DNA of 64,000 bases from Pectobacterium wasabiae CFBP 3304. Its GTDB lineage: Bacteria > Pseudomonadota > Gammaproteobacteria > Enterobacterales > Enterobacteriaceae. The stretch spans positions 4,030,001-4,094,000 of the forward strand of contig NZ_CP015750.1 of NCBI RefSeq assembly GCF_001742185.1, read 5' to 3'. The position numbers and the translations under genes are program-made. Within the stretch, counting starts at the first letter, position 1; every line of letters starts with the position of its first letter. Below, in pieces: positions 8,494-16,840 of the stretch. The notes under the pieces are model-generated. The model did not search any database. It was not told the origin of the DNA and saw nothing but the letters and a program-made list of their open reading frames with translations.

Positions 8494-9376
8494 TTTTTCC
8501 TCCTTTATCAGCGGAGTAGAACACCCAGTATTTCGACGACTTAAAGGAGATCGACGCAAATACTGCAACAACCAGGAACAGAACCCATGCTAACGCAGCA
8601 CCATAGCCCATATCGAAATACTTGAATGCCGTATCATAGATATAGAGCGAGAACAGGTAAGTGTAGTGCGTTGGACCGCCGCCGGTAATGACGTAAGGTG
8701 CCGTGAACTCCTGGAATGCCTGAGTGGTCTGCATGATAAAGTTAAAGAAAATAACGGGTGTAATTAGCGGTACTGTTACTTTCAGGAACATTTGCCATTT
8801 GGATGCACCGTCAATCATGGCGGCTTCATACTGTGATTGCGGAACGTTCTGCAATGCAGCCAAGAAGATAACCATCGCGGAACCGAACTGCCATACGCGC
8901 AGCAGGGTTACCGACATCAGTGCCAGTGAAGGTTCGCCCAGCCAGTTGATGGCGTCAAAGCCAAACACGCCGAGGAAGCTGTTTAACAAACCATCGATGG
9001 CGAATAGTGCACGCCACAAAACGGCGATTGCCACGCTGCTGCCCAGAATAGAAGGCACATAGTAAGCAGTACGGAAGAAACCGATACCACGTAATTTGAA
9101 ATTAAGCACAAACGCAATCAACAGCGCGAAGATTAATTTCAGTGGAATGGTCAGAAATACATAGGCAAAGGTGACGCCCATTGATTTCCAAAAGAGATCA
9201 TCCTCCAGGAACATGCGGTGATAGTTTTCTAGCCCCGTAAATTCAGGCGGATTTATCAAATCATACTCAGTAAAACTGAGGATAAATGACGAAACAAAGG
9301 GGAAAGCGGTAAAAACTATCAGCCCTATAATATAGGGGGAGATATAGGCTAACCCCAGCATTCTGTTTTCATTCAT
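8486..9376 (-). CDS. togM: Oligogalacturonide ABC transporter permease TogM
   Basis: 296 residues, a MalF/UgpA-type permease. Six predicted membrane segments begin with ISPYIIGLIVFTAFPFVSSF; the EAA docking loop is YEAAMIDGASKWQMFLKVTVP near 182-202. It pairs with TogN to form the channel. First transporter gene after pelW (45-base gap), in the pelW-togMNAB order known from Dickeya. Confidence 0.92.
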   Translation of the reverse strand: MNENRMLGLAYISPYIIGLIVFTAFPFVSSFILSFTEYDLINPPEFTGLENYHRMFLEDDLFWKSMGVTFAYVFLTIPLKLIFALLIAFVLNFKLRGIGFFRTAYYVPSILGSSVAIAVLWRALFAIDGLLNSFLGVFGFDAINWLGEPSLALMSVTLLRVWQFGSAMVIFLAALQNVPQSQYEAAMIDGASKWQMFLKVTVPLITPVIFFNFIMQTTQAFQEFTAPYVITGGGPTHYTYLFSLYIYDTAFKYFDMGYGAALAWVLFLVVAVFASISFKSSKYWVFYSADKGGKNG

Positions 9377-9421
9377 AATGCTTACCTATTTGTAATTGTG
9401 AATCATTAAAAAAATATAAAA

Positions 9422-11053
9422 TTAAGCCGTTAATAACTCTGGATAAATTAACTCCACGTCATAAACAATTCTATTTTCCCCGTTAACGCAAAAATCACCG
9501 TGAACATATCCACCTTGCGTCAAGAACGGTGGAATAGCGTTTAATTTGTTGCGACAAGCGGCAACGAAAGTCAGTAGAGCCAGCGGATAAGTATCATCCA
9601 GACGAACATAACGATGCTGTGCAGAGCGAACAAACAAGCCATGATGGAAGTGTTGTTCAAACAGAACGCTCGCCAGTTGTGCGGCGTAATGTGCCCAGGA
9701 TTCTGATTGCTTGTGATCGGCCAGTTCAATAACGGTCAACAGAAGCATTGGGCTGGCGATGTCCTGAATATTTTCTTTGTTCAACCGCGTCAGCATTGTG
9801 TTAACCAGTGCATACAGATCCTCATCGGCGCTCAGGCGATAAGCACGAACCAGCGGTAATAAATAATCGCCTTCTAATGCAAACGGTTTTAATTCTGTTC
9901 CCGCTTTGCCGTAATACCCATCGCGTTGAAAACGGTAGCCTGTCATGTCTTGACCGTTATTCCACATCGGCCGCAGCGTATTGCTGGTGACATCGTAGGC
10001 ATACTGATAATAATTTTTTAACCCAGAAATCACCCAATCCAGCATTTCAGCATCAGGCTGAGTGCGGAGGATATCCAGCATGGCCAGTGGGTTATCAATC
10101 AGTAGTGGGCGCATATCGCGGAACAGCACATTGGCTTCACGCGCAATTTCGCCGAACTCTGGGCCAAACTGGCGTTGAGCACGATCGCCAAACCAGGACT
10201 GCGTCTGGTTATCATCTTCCGGTACAGGTTGGCGCTGCTGTGGTGAGCTGAACTGATACACCGGCATGCCAGTTTCTGGGTTGCGAGCCAGAACATATTG
10301 GCGATAAAGGTGCTTACCCCAGGCCGCTGCATGGCTATCACCCGTGTATTCTGCATATTTGAATGCGGCGTAAATCAGATCCGTGCCAGCATTAACAAAC
10401 GTCAATCCTTTCGTTAATGGCAGAGTAGGCCACTGTGCTGGATCGACGACATCATGACGGTTATGCAGGAACACATTGGGATCGCGTTTTTTGCTGTAAT
10501 CGCCATGGCGACCTAAGTCCAATGACTCCCAGTTTTCAACGTGCGCGTTCCAGAAACCCTGAAAGAAATTCAGCGTCTTTTCCGCATTAACGCGATGTAA
10601 CAGCGAATAATAAGGCAGGTGATGCTTTAATTCATGCACCTGCGCTTTGGACTCTGGGCCTTCGCCTTCTAATGTATCCAGATTAATAAAGCGGTGTCCG
10701 CCCCAGTAGAACAGGCCGCTATTATTATCAACAAAGTGTTCCAGAAAATATTCGCTTTGTGCGATAGCGTATTGTTGATAACTATCATCATCGGTAACGG
10801 CGCTCATGGCGCACAGTGTTCTTAGCCAATTTTGCTGGCTGGCAAAATTAGAAATAGGTGCGCTATGCCCATCAGGGAATTGCCATACTACAGGCGCATA
10901 ATTTTCTACATCAAAGCCATCTGCCAGTAATGGCGTAGGCTGGCTCTGACTGCGACCTTTATCCTGTACGCAAGCGATGTGGCTATCAAGCGCTGCAACC
11001 CATTCGTCGAGCTGCGATTTCCTGCTGGTGTATAAGTTTTCAAAAATACTCAT
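9422..11053 (-). CDS. pelW: Cytoplasmic exopolygalacturonate lyase PelW (PL2 family)
   Basis: 543 residues with no signal peptide, consistent with cytoplasmic PelW of Dickeya, which releases unsaturated digalacturonate from the short oligomers that TogMNAB imports. The protein is an (alpha/alpha)-barrel type PL2 lyase. Typical stretches are LFYWGGHRFINLDT near 120, SKAQVHELKHHLPYY near 139, FLHNRHDVVDPAQWP near 195 and MTGYRFQRDGYYG near 368. Family PL2 uses manganese-type metal coordination and a catalytic arginine; the HELKHHLPYY region is a plausible part of the site, though I cannot assign residues exactly. First gene of the tog operon, preceded by a KdgR-like box. Confidence 0.9.
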   Translation of the reverse strand: MSIFENLYTSRKSQLDEWVAALDSHIACVQDKGRSQSQPTPLLADGFDVENYAPVVWQFPDGHSAPISNFASQQNWLRTLCAMSAVTDDDSYQQYAIAQSEYFLEHFVDNNSGLFYWGGHRFINLDTLEGEGPESKAQVHELKHHLPYYSLLHRVNAEKTLNFFQGFWNAHVENWESLDLGRHGDYSKKRDPNVFLHNRHDVVDPAQWPTLPLTKGLTFVNAGTDLIYAAFKYAEYTGDSHAAAWGKHLYRQYVLARNPETGMPVYQFSSPQQRQPVPEDDNQTQSWFGDRAQRQFGPEFGEIAREANVLFRDMRPLLIDNPLAMLDILRTQPDAEMLDWVISGLKNYYQYAYDVTSNTLRPMWNNGQDMTGYRFQRDGYYGKAGTELKPFALEGDYLLPLVRAYRLSADEDLYALVNTMLTRLNKENIQDIASPMLLLTVIELADHKQSESWAHYAAQLASVLFEQHFHHGLFVRSAQHRYVRLDDTYPLALLTFVAACRNKLNAIPPFLTQGGYVHGDFCVNGENRIVYDVELIYPELLTA

Positions 11054-11093
11054 GGAGTACCTTCTTATGGAACCGTGGAACAGTTCCTTATAA

Positions 11094-11112
11094 ATAGAAA
11101 CACTGTTTTGAT
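11094..11112. promoter_or_regulatory. KdgR operator upstream of pelW
   Basis: The core GAAACACTGTTTT fits R-AAA-Y-NN-Y-R-TTT-Y exactly; the outer triplets match less well. It lies about 40 bases before the pelW start. KdgR control of pelW-togMNAB is known in Dickeya. Confidence 0.7.
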
Positions 11113-11260
11113 TGATTATATTGCGCTATTAACCTTGTCGTCATGCACGCAATCTCGAAAGTGTGATCAAAGTCGGAACGTTGTTTTGATTTTTTTTAAG
11201 AAAGGATTTTGGCAGGAGAAAGAATGATGAGGAACGAAATAACAAATTGAAAAATAAATA

Positions 11261-11290
11261 AAAAGCACAACCGGAATTGTGCTTTTTATC
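11261..11290. terminator. Intrinsic terminator downstream of kduD
   Basis: AAAAAGCACAA and TTGTGCTTTTT pair around a short loop, with A and T runs on both sides. It closes the kduD transcript before the pelW promoter. Confidence 0.9.
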
Positions 11291-11325
11291 GCAGATTGGC
11301 GAAATGCCGCTAAGAAAAATTACGC

Positions 11326-12087
11326 TTAGCGAGCCAACCAGCCGCCGTCAACGGCAATGGTGTAGCCATTGATGTAGTCAGATGCGCTGGATGCCAGGAA
11401 GACGGATGGGCCCATCAGATCCTGTGGTAAACCCCAGCGGCCAGCGGGGATACGATCCAGAATTTCTTTGCTACGGTCTTCATCAGCGCGCAGTTGCTGG
11501 GTATTGTTGGTTGCCATGTACCCTGGAGCAATCGCGTTGACGTTGATGCCGTGTTTTGCCCACTCGTTAGCCAACAGACGGGTCACACCCATAACGGCGC
11601 TTTTTGATGCGGTGTAAGAAGGCACGCGGATACCGCCCTGGAAGGACAGCATAGAAGCGATGTTGATGATCTTGCCGCCTTTACCTTGTTTGATGAACTG
11701 GCGCGCAACGGTCTGAGACATAAAGAAAACGCTCTTAATGTTCAGATTCATGACGTCGTCCCAGTTTTTCTCACTGAACTCGATAGCATCTTCGCGACGA
11801 ATGATGCCGGCGTTGTTGACCAGAATGTCAACGTGGCCAAATTCAGCAACGGCTTTTTCTACCAGTTCGGCATGACCAGATACATTGCTCATGTCAGCGG
11901 TCAGACTGAGGAAACGGCGTCCCAGTGCGGTGACTTTTTCGATGGTGTCTTTTGGCTCAACGATGTTGACGCCGACGATATCACAGCCGGCTTGCGCCAG
12001 ACCGATAGCCATACCCTGACCCAAACCGGTATCACAACCGGTGATAAGAGCAACTTTACCTTGTAAATCAAAAGAATTTAAAATCAT
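11326..12087 (-). CDS. kduD: 2-dehydro-3-deoxy-D-gluconate 5-dehydrogenase KduD
   Basis: 253 residues, a classical short-chain dehydrogenase. The nucleotide-binding motif is TGCDTGLGQGMA near 17-28, NNAGIIRR near 91, then catalytic Ser (IASML), Tyr and Lys in YTASKSAVMG near 157-166. The C-terminus is YINGYTIAVDGGWLAR. It reduces 2,5-diketo-3-deoxygluconate to 2-keto-3-deoxygluconate in the cytoplasm, the last pectin-specific step. It normally forms an operon with kduI, whose remnant lies 81 bases upstream here. Expression may now depend on whatever promoter survives in the 12.1-12.5 kb region. Confidence 0.93.
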   Translation of the reverse strand: MILNSFDLQGKVALITGCDTGLGQGMAIGLAQAGCDIVGVNIVEPKDTIEKVTALGRRFLSLTADMSNVSGHAELVEKAVAEFGHVDILVNNAGIIRREDAIEFSEKNWDDVMNLNIKSVFFMSQTVARQFIKQGKGGKIINIASMLSFQGGIRVPSYTASKSAVMGVTRLLANEWAKHGINVNAIAPGYMATNNTQQLRADEDRSKEILDRIPAGRWGLPQDLMGPSVFLASSASDYINGYTIAVDGGWLAR

Positions 12088-12168
12088 AGCTGTAATCTCT
12101 CTGTAAGCGACAATACTTAGTCGTTAGCTGTTACTGTAGGGAACACCGGTAATTCCGGTTGAAAGCGA

Positions 12169-12465
12169 TTAACGTAACTCGCTAACCTTGACGTGATCCA
12201 TGTCACCGAAAACTTGATTCTCGCCAACCATGCCCCAGATAAAGGTGTAGCGTCTGGTGCCAACACCGGAATACATTAACCAGATCGGTGAAATCACCGC
12301 CTGCTCGTTTTTTATTACGCTATGACGGGCTTCCTGCTGCTTACCCATCATGTGGAAAACGGCCGTTTCATTACTCACTGTTCCTGGCGAAAGCGCCGGG
12401 CGAAACAGATGATGTCGCGTGGCAGTGACAACGTCACCTATTCCTCAACGTGCCCGGTTCTTTCT
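12169..12465 (-). pseudogene. kduI: Decayed remnant of kduI (5-keto-4-deoxyuronate isomerase)
   Basis: A minus-strand frame at 12169-12378 encodes about 68 residues that closely follow the C-terminus of E. coli KduI (278 residues): [38 protein letters not shown], ending in LR. Further upstream the homology is degraded and out of frame: a CCGGGCACGTTGAGGAATAGG stretch resembling codons for PGNLWNT, then CHCHA where the zinc motif CHTHERR belongs, with stops between. The first roughly 180 codons are absent. Some conserved positions in the tail are altered (SPIWLMY for SPSWSIH). The left limit (12378) is firm; the right limit near 12465 is approximate. It occupies the ancestral kduI-kduD position, so it is a deletion plus decay. 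It cannot encode an active isomerase. Confidence 0.85.
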
Positions 12466-12509
12466 TGTTATGCGGGATGATAGTTTGGATGGGATGCGAA
12501 TTCAATAAA

Positions 12510-12528
12510 AATGAAATAATGTTTTATT
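12510..12528. promoter_or_regulatory. KdgR operator between the kduI remnant and kdgF
   Basis: AATGAAATAATGTTTTATT matches the consensus AATRAAAYNNYRTTTYATT at every fixed position. It lies about 160 bases before the kdgF start and upstream of the kduI remnant and kduD, so it can serve both divergent units. Confidence 0.85.
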
Positions 12529-12686
12529 TATTTCTTGAGGGCCGTCATGGTTTTGCTTATTTTATGTTTCTTCTGGTACTGATGTGGCTAAAATGTCGTA
12601 ATCCATAATCATACACTCGTTGTCGTGCACAGTTTGTTGACGCAATAGAAGGTATGGGCAATAAAAGCGTTAGAGGAGAGATGATA

Positions 12687-13019
12687 ATGAGAAGATACTT
12701 TATTGATGATGAAACGCCATGGGAAGAACTGGGCGGTGGCATTAAACGTAAAATCATGACGTGGAGCGATGAGCTGATGATGGTTTACGTGCACTTTGAT
12801 AAAGGTGCGATTGGTACGCCGCACTTCCATGAGATTCACGATCAGATTGCTTATGTTGCCGCTGGTAGTTTCGAAGTGGAGATCGAAGGTGATAAACGTA
12901 TCCTGAAAGCAGGCGACGCCTATCTGGCGGTGAAACCCGAGATGCATGGCGTGGTTGCGCTGGAAGATGGCAGCGTTCTGATCGATGCTTTCTCGCCTAA
13001 GCGAGCTGATTTCCTGTAA
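12687..13019 (+). CDS. kdgF: Unsaturated uronate ring-opening cupin KdgF
   Basis: 110 residues from the ATG at 12687; GAGGAG at 12673-12678 is correctly spaced for this start and too close for the ATG at 12681. It is a small single-domain cupin. Metal-binding motif 1 is GTPHFHEIHDQIAYV near 43-57 (His, His, Glu/Gln, His-type ligands) and motif 2 is PEMHGVVAL near 86-94. KdgF converts the unsaturated 4,5-uronate released by pectate lyases to 5-keto-4-deoxyuronate, feeding KduI. It is divergent from kduD and shares the KdgR box. Confidence 0.92.
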   Translation: MRRYFIDDETPWEELGGGIKRKIMTWSDELMMVYVHFDKGAIGTPHFHEIHDQIAYVAAGSFEVEIEGDKRILKAGDAYLAVKPEMHGVVALEDGSVLIDAFSPKRADFL

Positions 13020-13106
13020 TGCCTCAAAGCGTGGTCGACATATCGTCGGCCACGCTTTCGCAATACCCTGCGGTGTCTGTTTTTTTCTCCTTCCGCTTCT
13101 TTATTC

Positions 13107-13772
13107 TTATACCAAATGCTCAGCAGTCAGTTGATTCAGTGAGTCCAACTTATAGTCGGCCAGCGCCCAGCGTGCGTCAGCACGAAATTCAGTCTGTGGA
13201 ATAACGATGGAACGCATACGCGCCGCTTTGGTTGCAATCATGCCATTTACCGAATCTTCCAGCGTAACGCACTGTGCAGGAGAAACACCGAGTCCGTTTG
13301 CGGCATTTAAATACACTTCGGGATGAGGTTTGCTATACGGCAATGTTTCGGCTGACATCAGGACATCAAAGTAGCGATCCAGCTTAAACATGCGCAGCAC
13401 CTGCTGCTGCATGTGGAGTGGTGAAGCGGAAGCCAGTCCAATTTTAAGGTTCTGCTCACGACACAGTTGCAGAGCATATTCTACGCCGGGTAGGAGAGGA
13501 CGTTGCTTGGCAACGAGTTCGATGGCGCGATCGATAATGCGGTGGACGACCTCGTCTCGTGCTGGTGCCACCCAGGGCGAACGTTGATACCAGAGTTCGA
13601 CCACCATATCGATGCGTAAACCCAGTGTATCTTGCATGGATTCCCGCAGTGAAATATCAACGCCTAGCGAAGCGATCACTTCCAGCTCGGCCTTATCCCA
13701 CAGGGGTTCGGAATCAATCAGCAGCCCATCCATATCAAAAATTGCCGCTCGTATAGAGGAATCAAAGGACAT
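13107..13772 (-). CDS. hxpB: HAD-family hexitol/2-deoxyglucose-6-phosphate phosphatase HxpB (YniC)
   Basis: 221 residues. HAD motifs are motif I DMDGLLIDSEP near 14-24, motif II LASASPLHM near 113-121 (Ser), the lysine in SKPHPEVY near 147, and motif III/IV LEDSVNGMIA near 168-177. A helical cap follows motif I. E. coli YniC removes phosphate from sugar-alcohol phosphates and 2-deoxyglucose 6-phosphate in the cytoplasm. In E. coli its neighbour is ydjM; here the pectin cluster lies between. yniB follows divergently. Confidence 0.93.
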   Translation of the reverse strand: MSFDSSIRAAIFDMDGLLIDSEPLWDKAELEVIASLGVDISLRESMQDTLGLRIDMVVELWYQRSPWVAPARDEVVHRIIDRAIELVAKQRPLLPGVEYALQLCREQNLKIGLASASPLHMQQQVLRMFKLDRYFDVLMSAETLPYSKPHPEVYLNAANGLGVSPAQCVTLEDSVNGMIATKAARMRSIVIPQTEFRADARWALADYKLDSLNQLTAEHLV

Positions 13773-13850
13773 ACCACGGGCTCCGTCAGCAAAGGAAAAG
13801 AATGTTTAGTGGTAAACTATACCTTAAATAAGTCAGGGGGCAGGATAAAA

Positions 13851-13925
13851 CGCTAGCATTTTGAGCAATACGTGGTCCATGCAAGGGCTAAGTCATAGCC
13901 AGCACACAGGCAGCTCGAAGCAGGA
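13851..13925. repeat. Degenerate copy of the inverted-repeat element family
   Basis: The region carries AAACGCTAGCATTTTGAGCAATACGTGG and ACACAGGCAGCTCGAAG, shared with copies at about 21.9 and 36.9 kb. Its ends are eroded. It lies in the 287-base hxpB-yniB gap, which also holds the yniB promoter. Confidence 0.55.
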
Positions 13926-14059
13926 TGGTGGCAAGTGGTTATTGTGGCTTATCAGGCGGTGCGGGAGATAAAGTGTTGACTGCACGTAAACTTACAGTAG
14001 GCTACCCGTCGTACTAAAACGATATATTATCGATGTTGCGTCGCTAAGAAGGGGTTCTC

Positions 14060-14608
14060 ATGACGTATCAACAGGCTGGCCGTATTGCCGTGGTTAAACG
14101 CCTTGCTGGATGGATACTTTTTATCCCCGCGCTGCTTTCAACCTTCGTCTCGCTGGCTAACTATCTTTACGCCTACACCCAGAAAAAACAGGGCATTGAT
14201 GCTGTTCTTCTGGATTTTCTGCATCTGATGGTCGACATGGTGCGCTTTAATACGCCTTTCCTGAACGTTTTTTGGTACAACTCACCCGTACCGGATTTTA
14301 CGCGTTTTTTCAGTGCGGCGACGCTGATGTTTTGGCTGATCTACATCCTGATTTTTATTGGCCTCGCGTTGCAGGTTTCGGGTGCCCGGATGTCTCGTCA
14401 GGCGAAAGTAATTAAGGAAGGTATTGAAGATCAAGTCATTCTGGAAAAGATGAAAGGTGAGGGCGGGAGCACGCGTGAGACGCTGGAATCGCGTGTCATT
14501 GTCCCGGCACATACGATCTTTGTGCAATTCTTTCCGCTGTATATTCTGCCGGTAATTATCGCGGGTATTGGCTACCTGGTGTTGCACTTATTAGGGCTAC
14601 CAGTCTGA
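14060..14608 (+). CDS. yniB: YniB family inner-membrane protein
   Basis: 182 residues (E. coli YniB about 178). Hydrophobic segments lie near 18-36, 85-110 and 150-178, with a charged stretch between (RQAKVIKEGIEDQVILEKMKGEG). It belongs to an uncharacterised enterobacterial membrane family; no function is known. AAGGGG precedes the ATG by about ten bases. It lies between hxpB and yniA exactly as in E. coli and converges with yniA on a shared hairpin. Confidence 0.85.
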   Translation: MTYQQAGRIAVVKRLAGWILFIPALLSTFVSLANYLYAYTQKKQGIDAVLLDFLHLMVDMVRFNTPFLNVFWYNSPVPDFTRFFSAATLMFWLIYILIFIGLALQVSGARMSRQAKVIKEGIEDQVILEKMKGEGGSTRETLESRVIVPAHTIFVQFFPLYILPVIIAGIGYLVLHLLGLPV

Positions 14609-14614
14609 GTGACG

Positions 14615-14639
14615 GTCTGGCGCAGAGGTTGCGCCAGAC
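14615..14639. terminator. Hairpin between yniB and yniA
   Basis: The perfect 10-bp stem GTCTGGCGCA/TGCGCCAGAC has a 5-base loop and sits right after the yniB stop, between convergent genes. No clear U-run follows. Confidence 0.65.
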
Positions 14640-14678
14640 GCTGAAACATCTTTCTTACCTGAAATAAAACGCCTCGCA

Positions 14679-15539
14679 TTAGACCAAAAACTGCTGCTCG
14701 ATCAGTTGGTGCGCCTCAACAATATGCTTGCCACCGAAAAGATTGGCGCGGTTAAGCAGATAGTAAATCTGATAAATAGGTTGGCGATCGATAAAGCCTT
14801 TATCCAGCGGCCATACACTCTGATAGCCATCATAAATCTGTGCGGGTAGGGCCGGATAGCGAGGCAGCATGGCTAAATCGCATTCTCTGTCCCCCCAATA
14901 GCAGGCCGGGTCGAACAAATAACTGCCATCCTGACTATTTGCACAATTATCTGGCCACAGGTCACCGTGTAAGAGTGACGGTTGCGGCTGATGCCCGGCG
15001 AGACGTTCCTCAACGCGCGCGATCAGCGTTTCAATATGGCCAAAGTGCATCCCTTTTTCCGCCGCTAGCTGTAGCTGCCACCCAATACGCTGTTCGGCAA
15101 AAAAGGTCGCCCAACGCCGCTGCCAGCTATTGGGTTGTGGCGTTGTCGAGAGGTCGTTATCAAAATCCAACCCAAATTGTGGCTGATCGCTCCACTGGTG
15201 TAGGCGTGCGAGTTGTTCGCCCAGACACCACGCGCTGTGGGCATCCAACGGTTTGACGGGCAAGTATTGGAGAAGCAGGAAACTGTGATCGCGTGAACTG
15301 CCGACACCATAGACCTTAGGTACTCGTACTGTATTACTGCGGCTCAGTAAGTGAAGCTGATCGGCTTCAGCAGTGAACTTGGCTAGCATTTCACGGCGAT
15401 CGCATTTTACGAAGATGTCATGCTCGCCGTAGCGGATGTACCAGGCCGGATGTATTTCACCGCCGGACAATTCGCGGTGTTCCTGAATGTCCGCAGTACC
15501 GTGATGCTCTTCCAAAAGTCGGCTGATAGCTTGCCACAT
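14679..15539 (-). CDS. yniA: Fructosamine kinase family protein YniA
   Basis: 286 residues, full length for the fructosamine/ketosamine-3-kinase family of the protein-kinase-like fold. The ATP-anchoring lysine is in DIFVKCDRREML near 47. The catalytic loop LLHGDLWPDNC near 187-197 and the metal-binding LFDPACYWGDRECDLAM near 206-222 are both present. The family phosphorylates sugar-derived lysine adducts or free ketosamines, a protein-deglycation step; the E. coli substrate is not firmly known. Cytoplasmic. Confidence 0.9.
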   Translation of the reverse strand: MWQAISRLLEEHHGTADIQEHRELSGGEIHPAWYIRYGEHDIFVKCDRREMLAKFTAEADQLHLLSRSNTVRVPKVYGVGSSRDHSFLLLQYLPVKPLDAHSAWCLGEQLARLHQWSDQPQFGLDFDNDLSTTPQPNSWQRRWATFFAEQRIGWQLQLAAEKGMHFGHIETLIARVEERLAGHQPQPSLLHGDLWPDNCANSQDGSYLFDPACYWGDRECDLAMLPRYPALPAQIYDGYQSVWPLDKGFIDRQPIYQIYYLLNRANLFGGKHIVEAHQLIEQQFLV

Positions 15540-15631
15540 AAGGTCATCCTCCCGTTGATGTTGCCGATACCCTGCTGTTCACTGGGGTGATTCGTTTACG
15601 GTAACCCATTGAGCATAATAAAAATGGAATC

Positions 15632-15829
<198 letters not shown>

Positions 15830-15923
15830 CAGCACAGTGATAACCGATAGGTAGAGATAGCGAGAAACAAGTATAGTCGCAATTAAAAATAACGGCGTTA
15901 GGATGCCGCTCAATCCGTTAGAT

Positions 15924-15961
15924 CATGACGTAACCGGCAATGATGTTCCGGTTACGTCATG
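15924..15961. terminator. Strong hairpin downstream of sitD
   Basis: CATGACGTAACCGG and its exact complement pair over 14 bp with a 10-base loop, 22 bases after the sitD stop. No U-run is present, so it may act as an mRNA 3' stabiliser instead of a classical terminator. Confidence 0.7.
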
Positions 15962-15982
15962 CTGAGGCAAAGAGGCGAGGTA

Positions 15983-16840
15983 CTACAGCGCGTCGCTGAC
16001 AATCTGAGATGCCGCTTGACGACGCAGTTTGAGCTGGTGGTAAGCTAGGGCTAACGTGAAGAACAGCGCCTGAACAATGACGATACAAGGGCCCGTCGCA
16101 CCATCGATGTAAAAACTGATTAGGGTGCCAGCAATACAAGAAATGACGGAAACCAGCGTGGCGACAAGCACCATATAGTCGAAGCGTTTGCAGACCATAA
16201 AAGCAATGATCCCCGGTGCAATCAGCATCGCAATCACCAAGATAACGCCGACGGCCTGTAATGATGCCACGATGGTCATTGCCAGTAGACTCAGTAATCC
16301 GTAATGCAGTAGCTTAACGGGCAGACCAATGACACGGGCATGATTGGGATCGAAGCAGTACAACATGAAATCTCGCCGTTTTAACAAAATGACGGCCAAT
16401 GTCACTCCCGCAATCACTAATATTTGCGTCAGTTCTTGCGGAGTGATACCTAGCACATTACCAAATAGAATATGGTTCAGGTGCTGATCGGTATCGATGC
16501 GTGCAAACATGACGAGTCCCAGCGCAAACATGCCGGAAAAGATGATCCCCATTACCGTATCTTCTTTGACCCGGCTGTGCTCTTTCACATATCCCGTCGC
16601 TATCGCACAAAAAATACCGGAAACAAAAGCGCCAATGACCAGCGGAATTCCCAGTAGAAACGCGACAACGATACCGGGCAATACGGCATGAGAAATGGCA
16701 TCGCCCATTAGCGACCAGCCTTTCAGCACCAGATAGCAGGACAGTACCGCGCAAACCGTACCCGTGACGACGGCGGCGAGTAATGCTCGCTGCATGAATG
16801 GATAAGACAGGGGATCGGTTAGCCAGCTAATTAGCATCAT
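15983..16840 (-). CDS. sitD: Iron/manganese ABC transporter permease SitD
   Basis: 285 residues, an ABC-3 family metal permease (ZnuB/SitC/SitD type) with about eight hydrophobic segments. It has the conserved LKGWSLMGDAISHAVLPG near 43-60 and EHSRVKEDTVMGIIFSG, both shared with SitC. It ends in a polar basic tail (KLRRQAASQIVSDAL). It overlaps the sitC stop by 4 bases (ATGA). Together with SitA, SitB and SitC it imports ferrous iron and manganese across the inner membrane. Also called yfeD in Yersinia. Confidence 0.9.
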   Translation of the reverse strand: MMLISWLTDPLSYPFMQRALLAAVVTGTVCAVLSCYLVLKGWSLMGDAISHAVLPGIVVAFLLGIPLVIGAFVSGIFCAIATGYVKEHSRVKEDTVMGIIFSGMFALGLVMFARIDTDQHLNHILFGNVLGITPQELTQILVIAGVTLAVILLKRRDFMLYCFDPNHARVIGLPVKLLHYGLLSLLAMTIVASLQAVGVILVIAMLIAPGIIAFMVCKRFDYMVLVATLVSVISCIAGTLISFYIDGATGPCIVIVQALFFTLALAYHQLKLRRQAASQIVSDAL

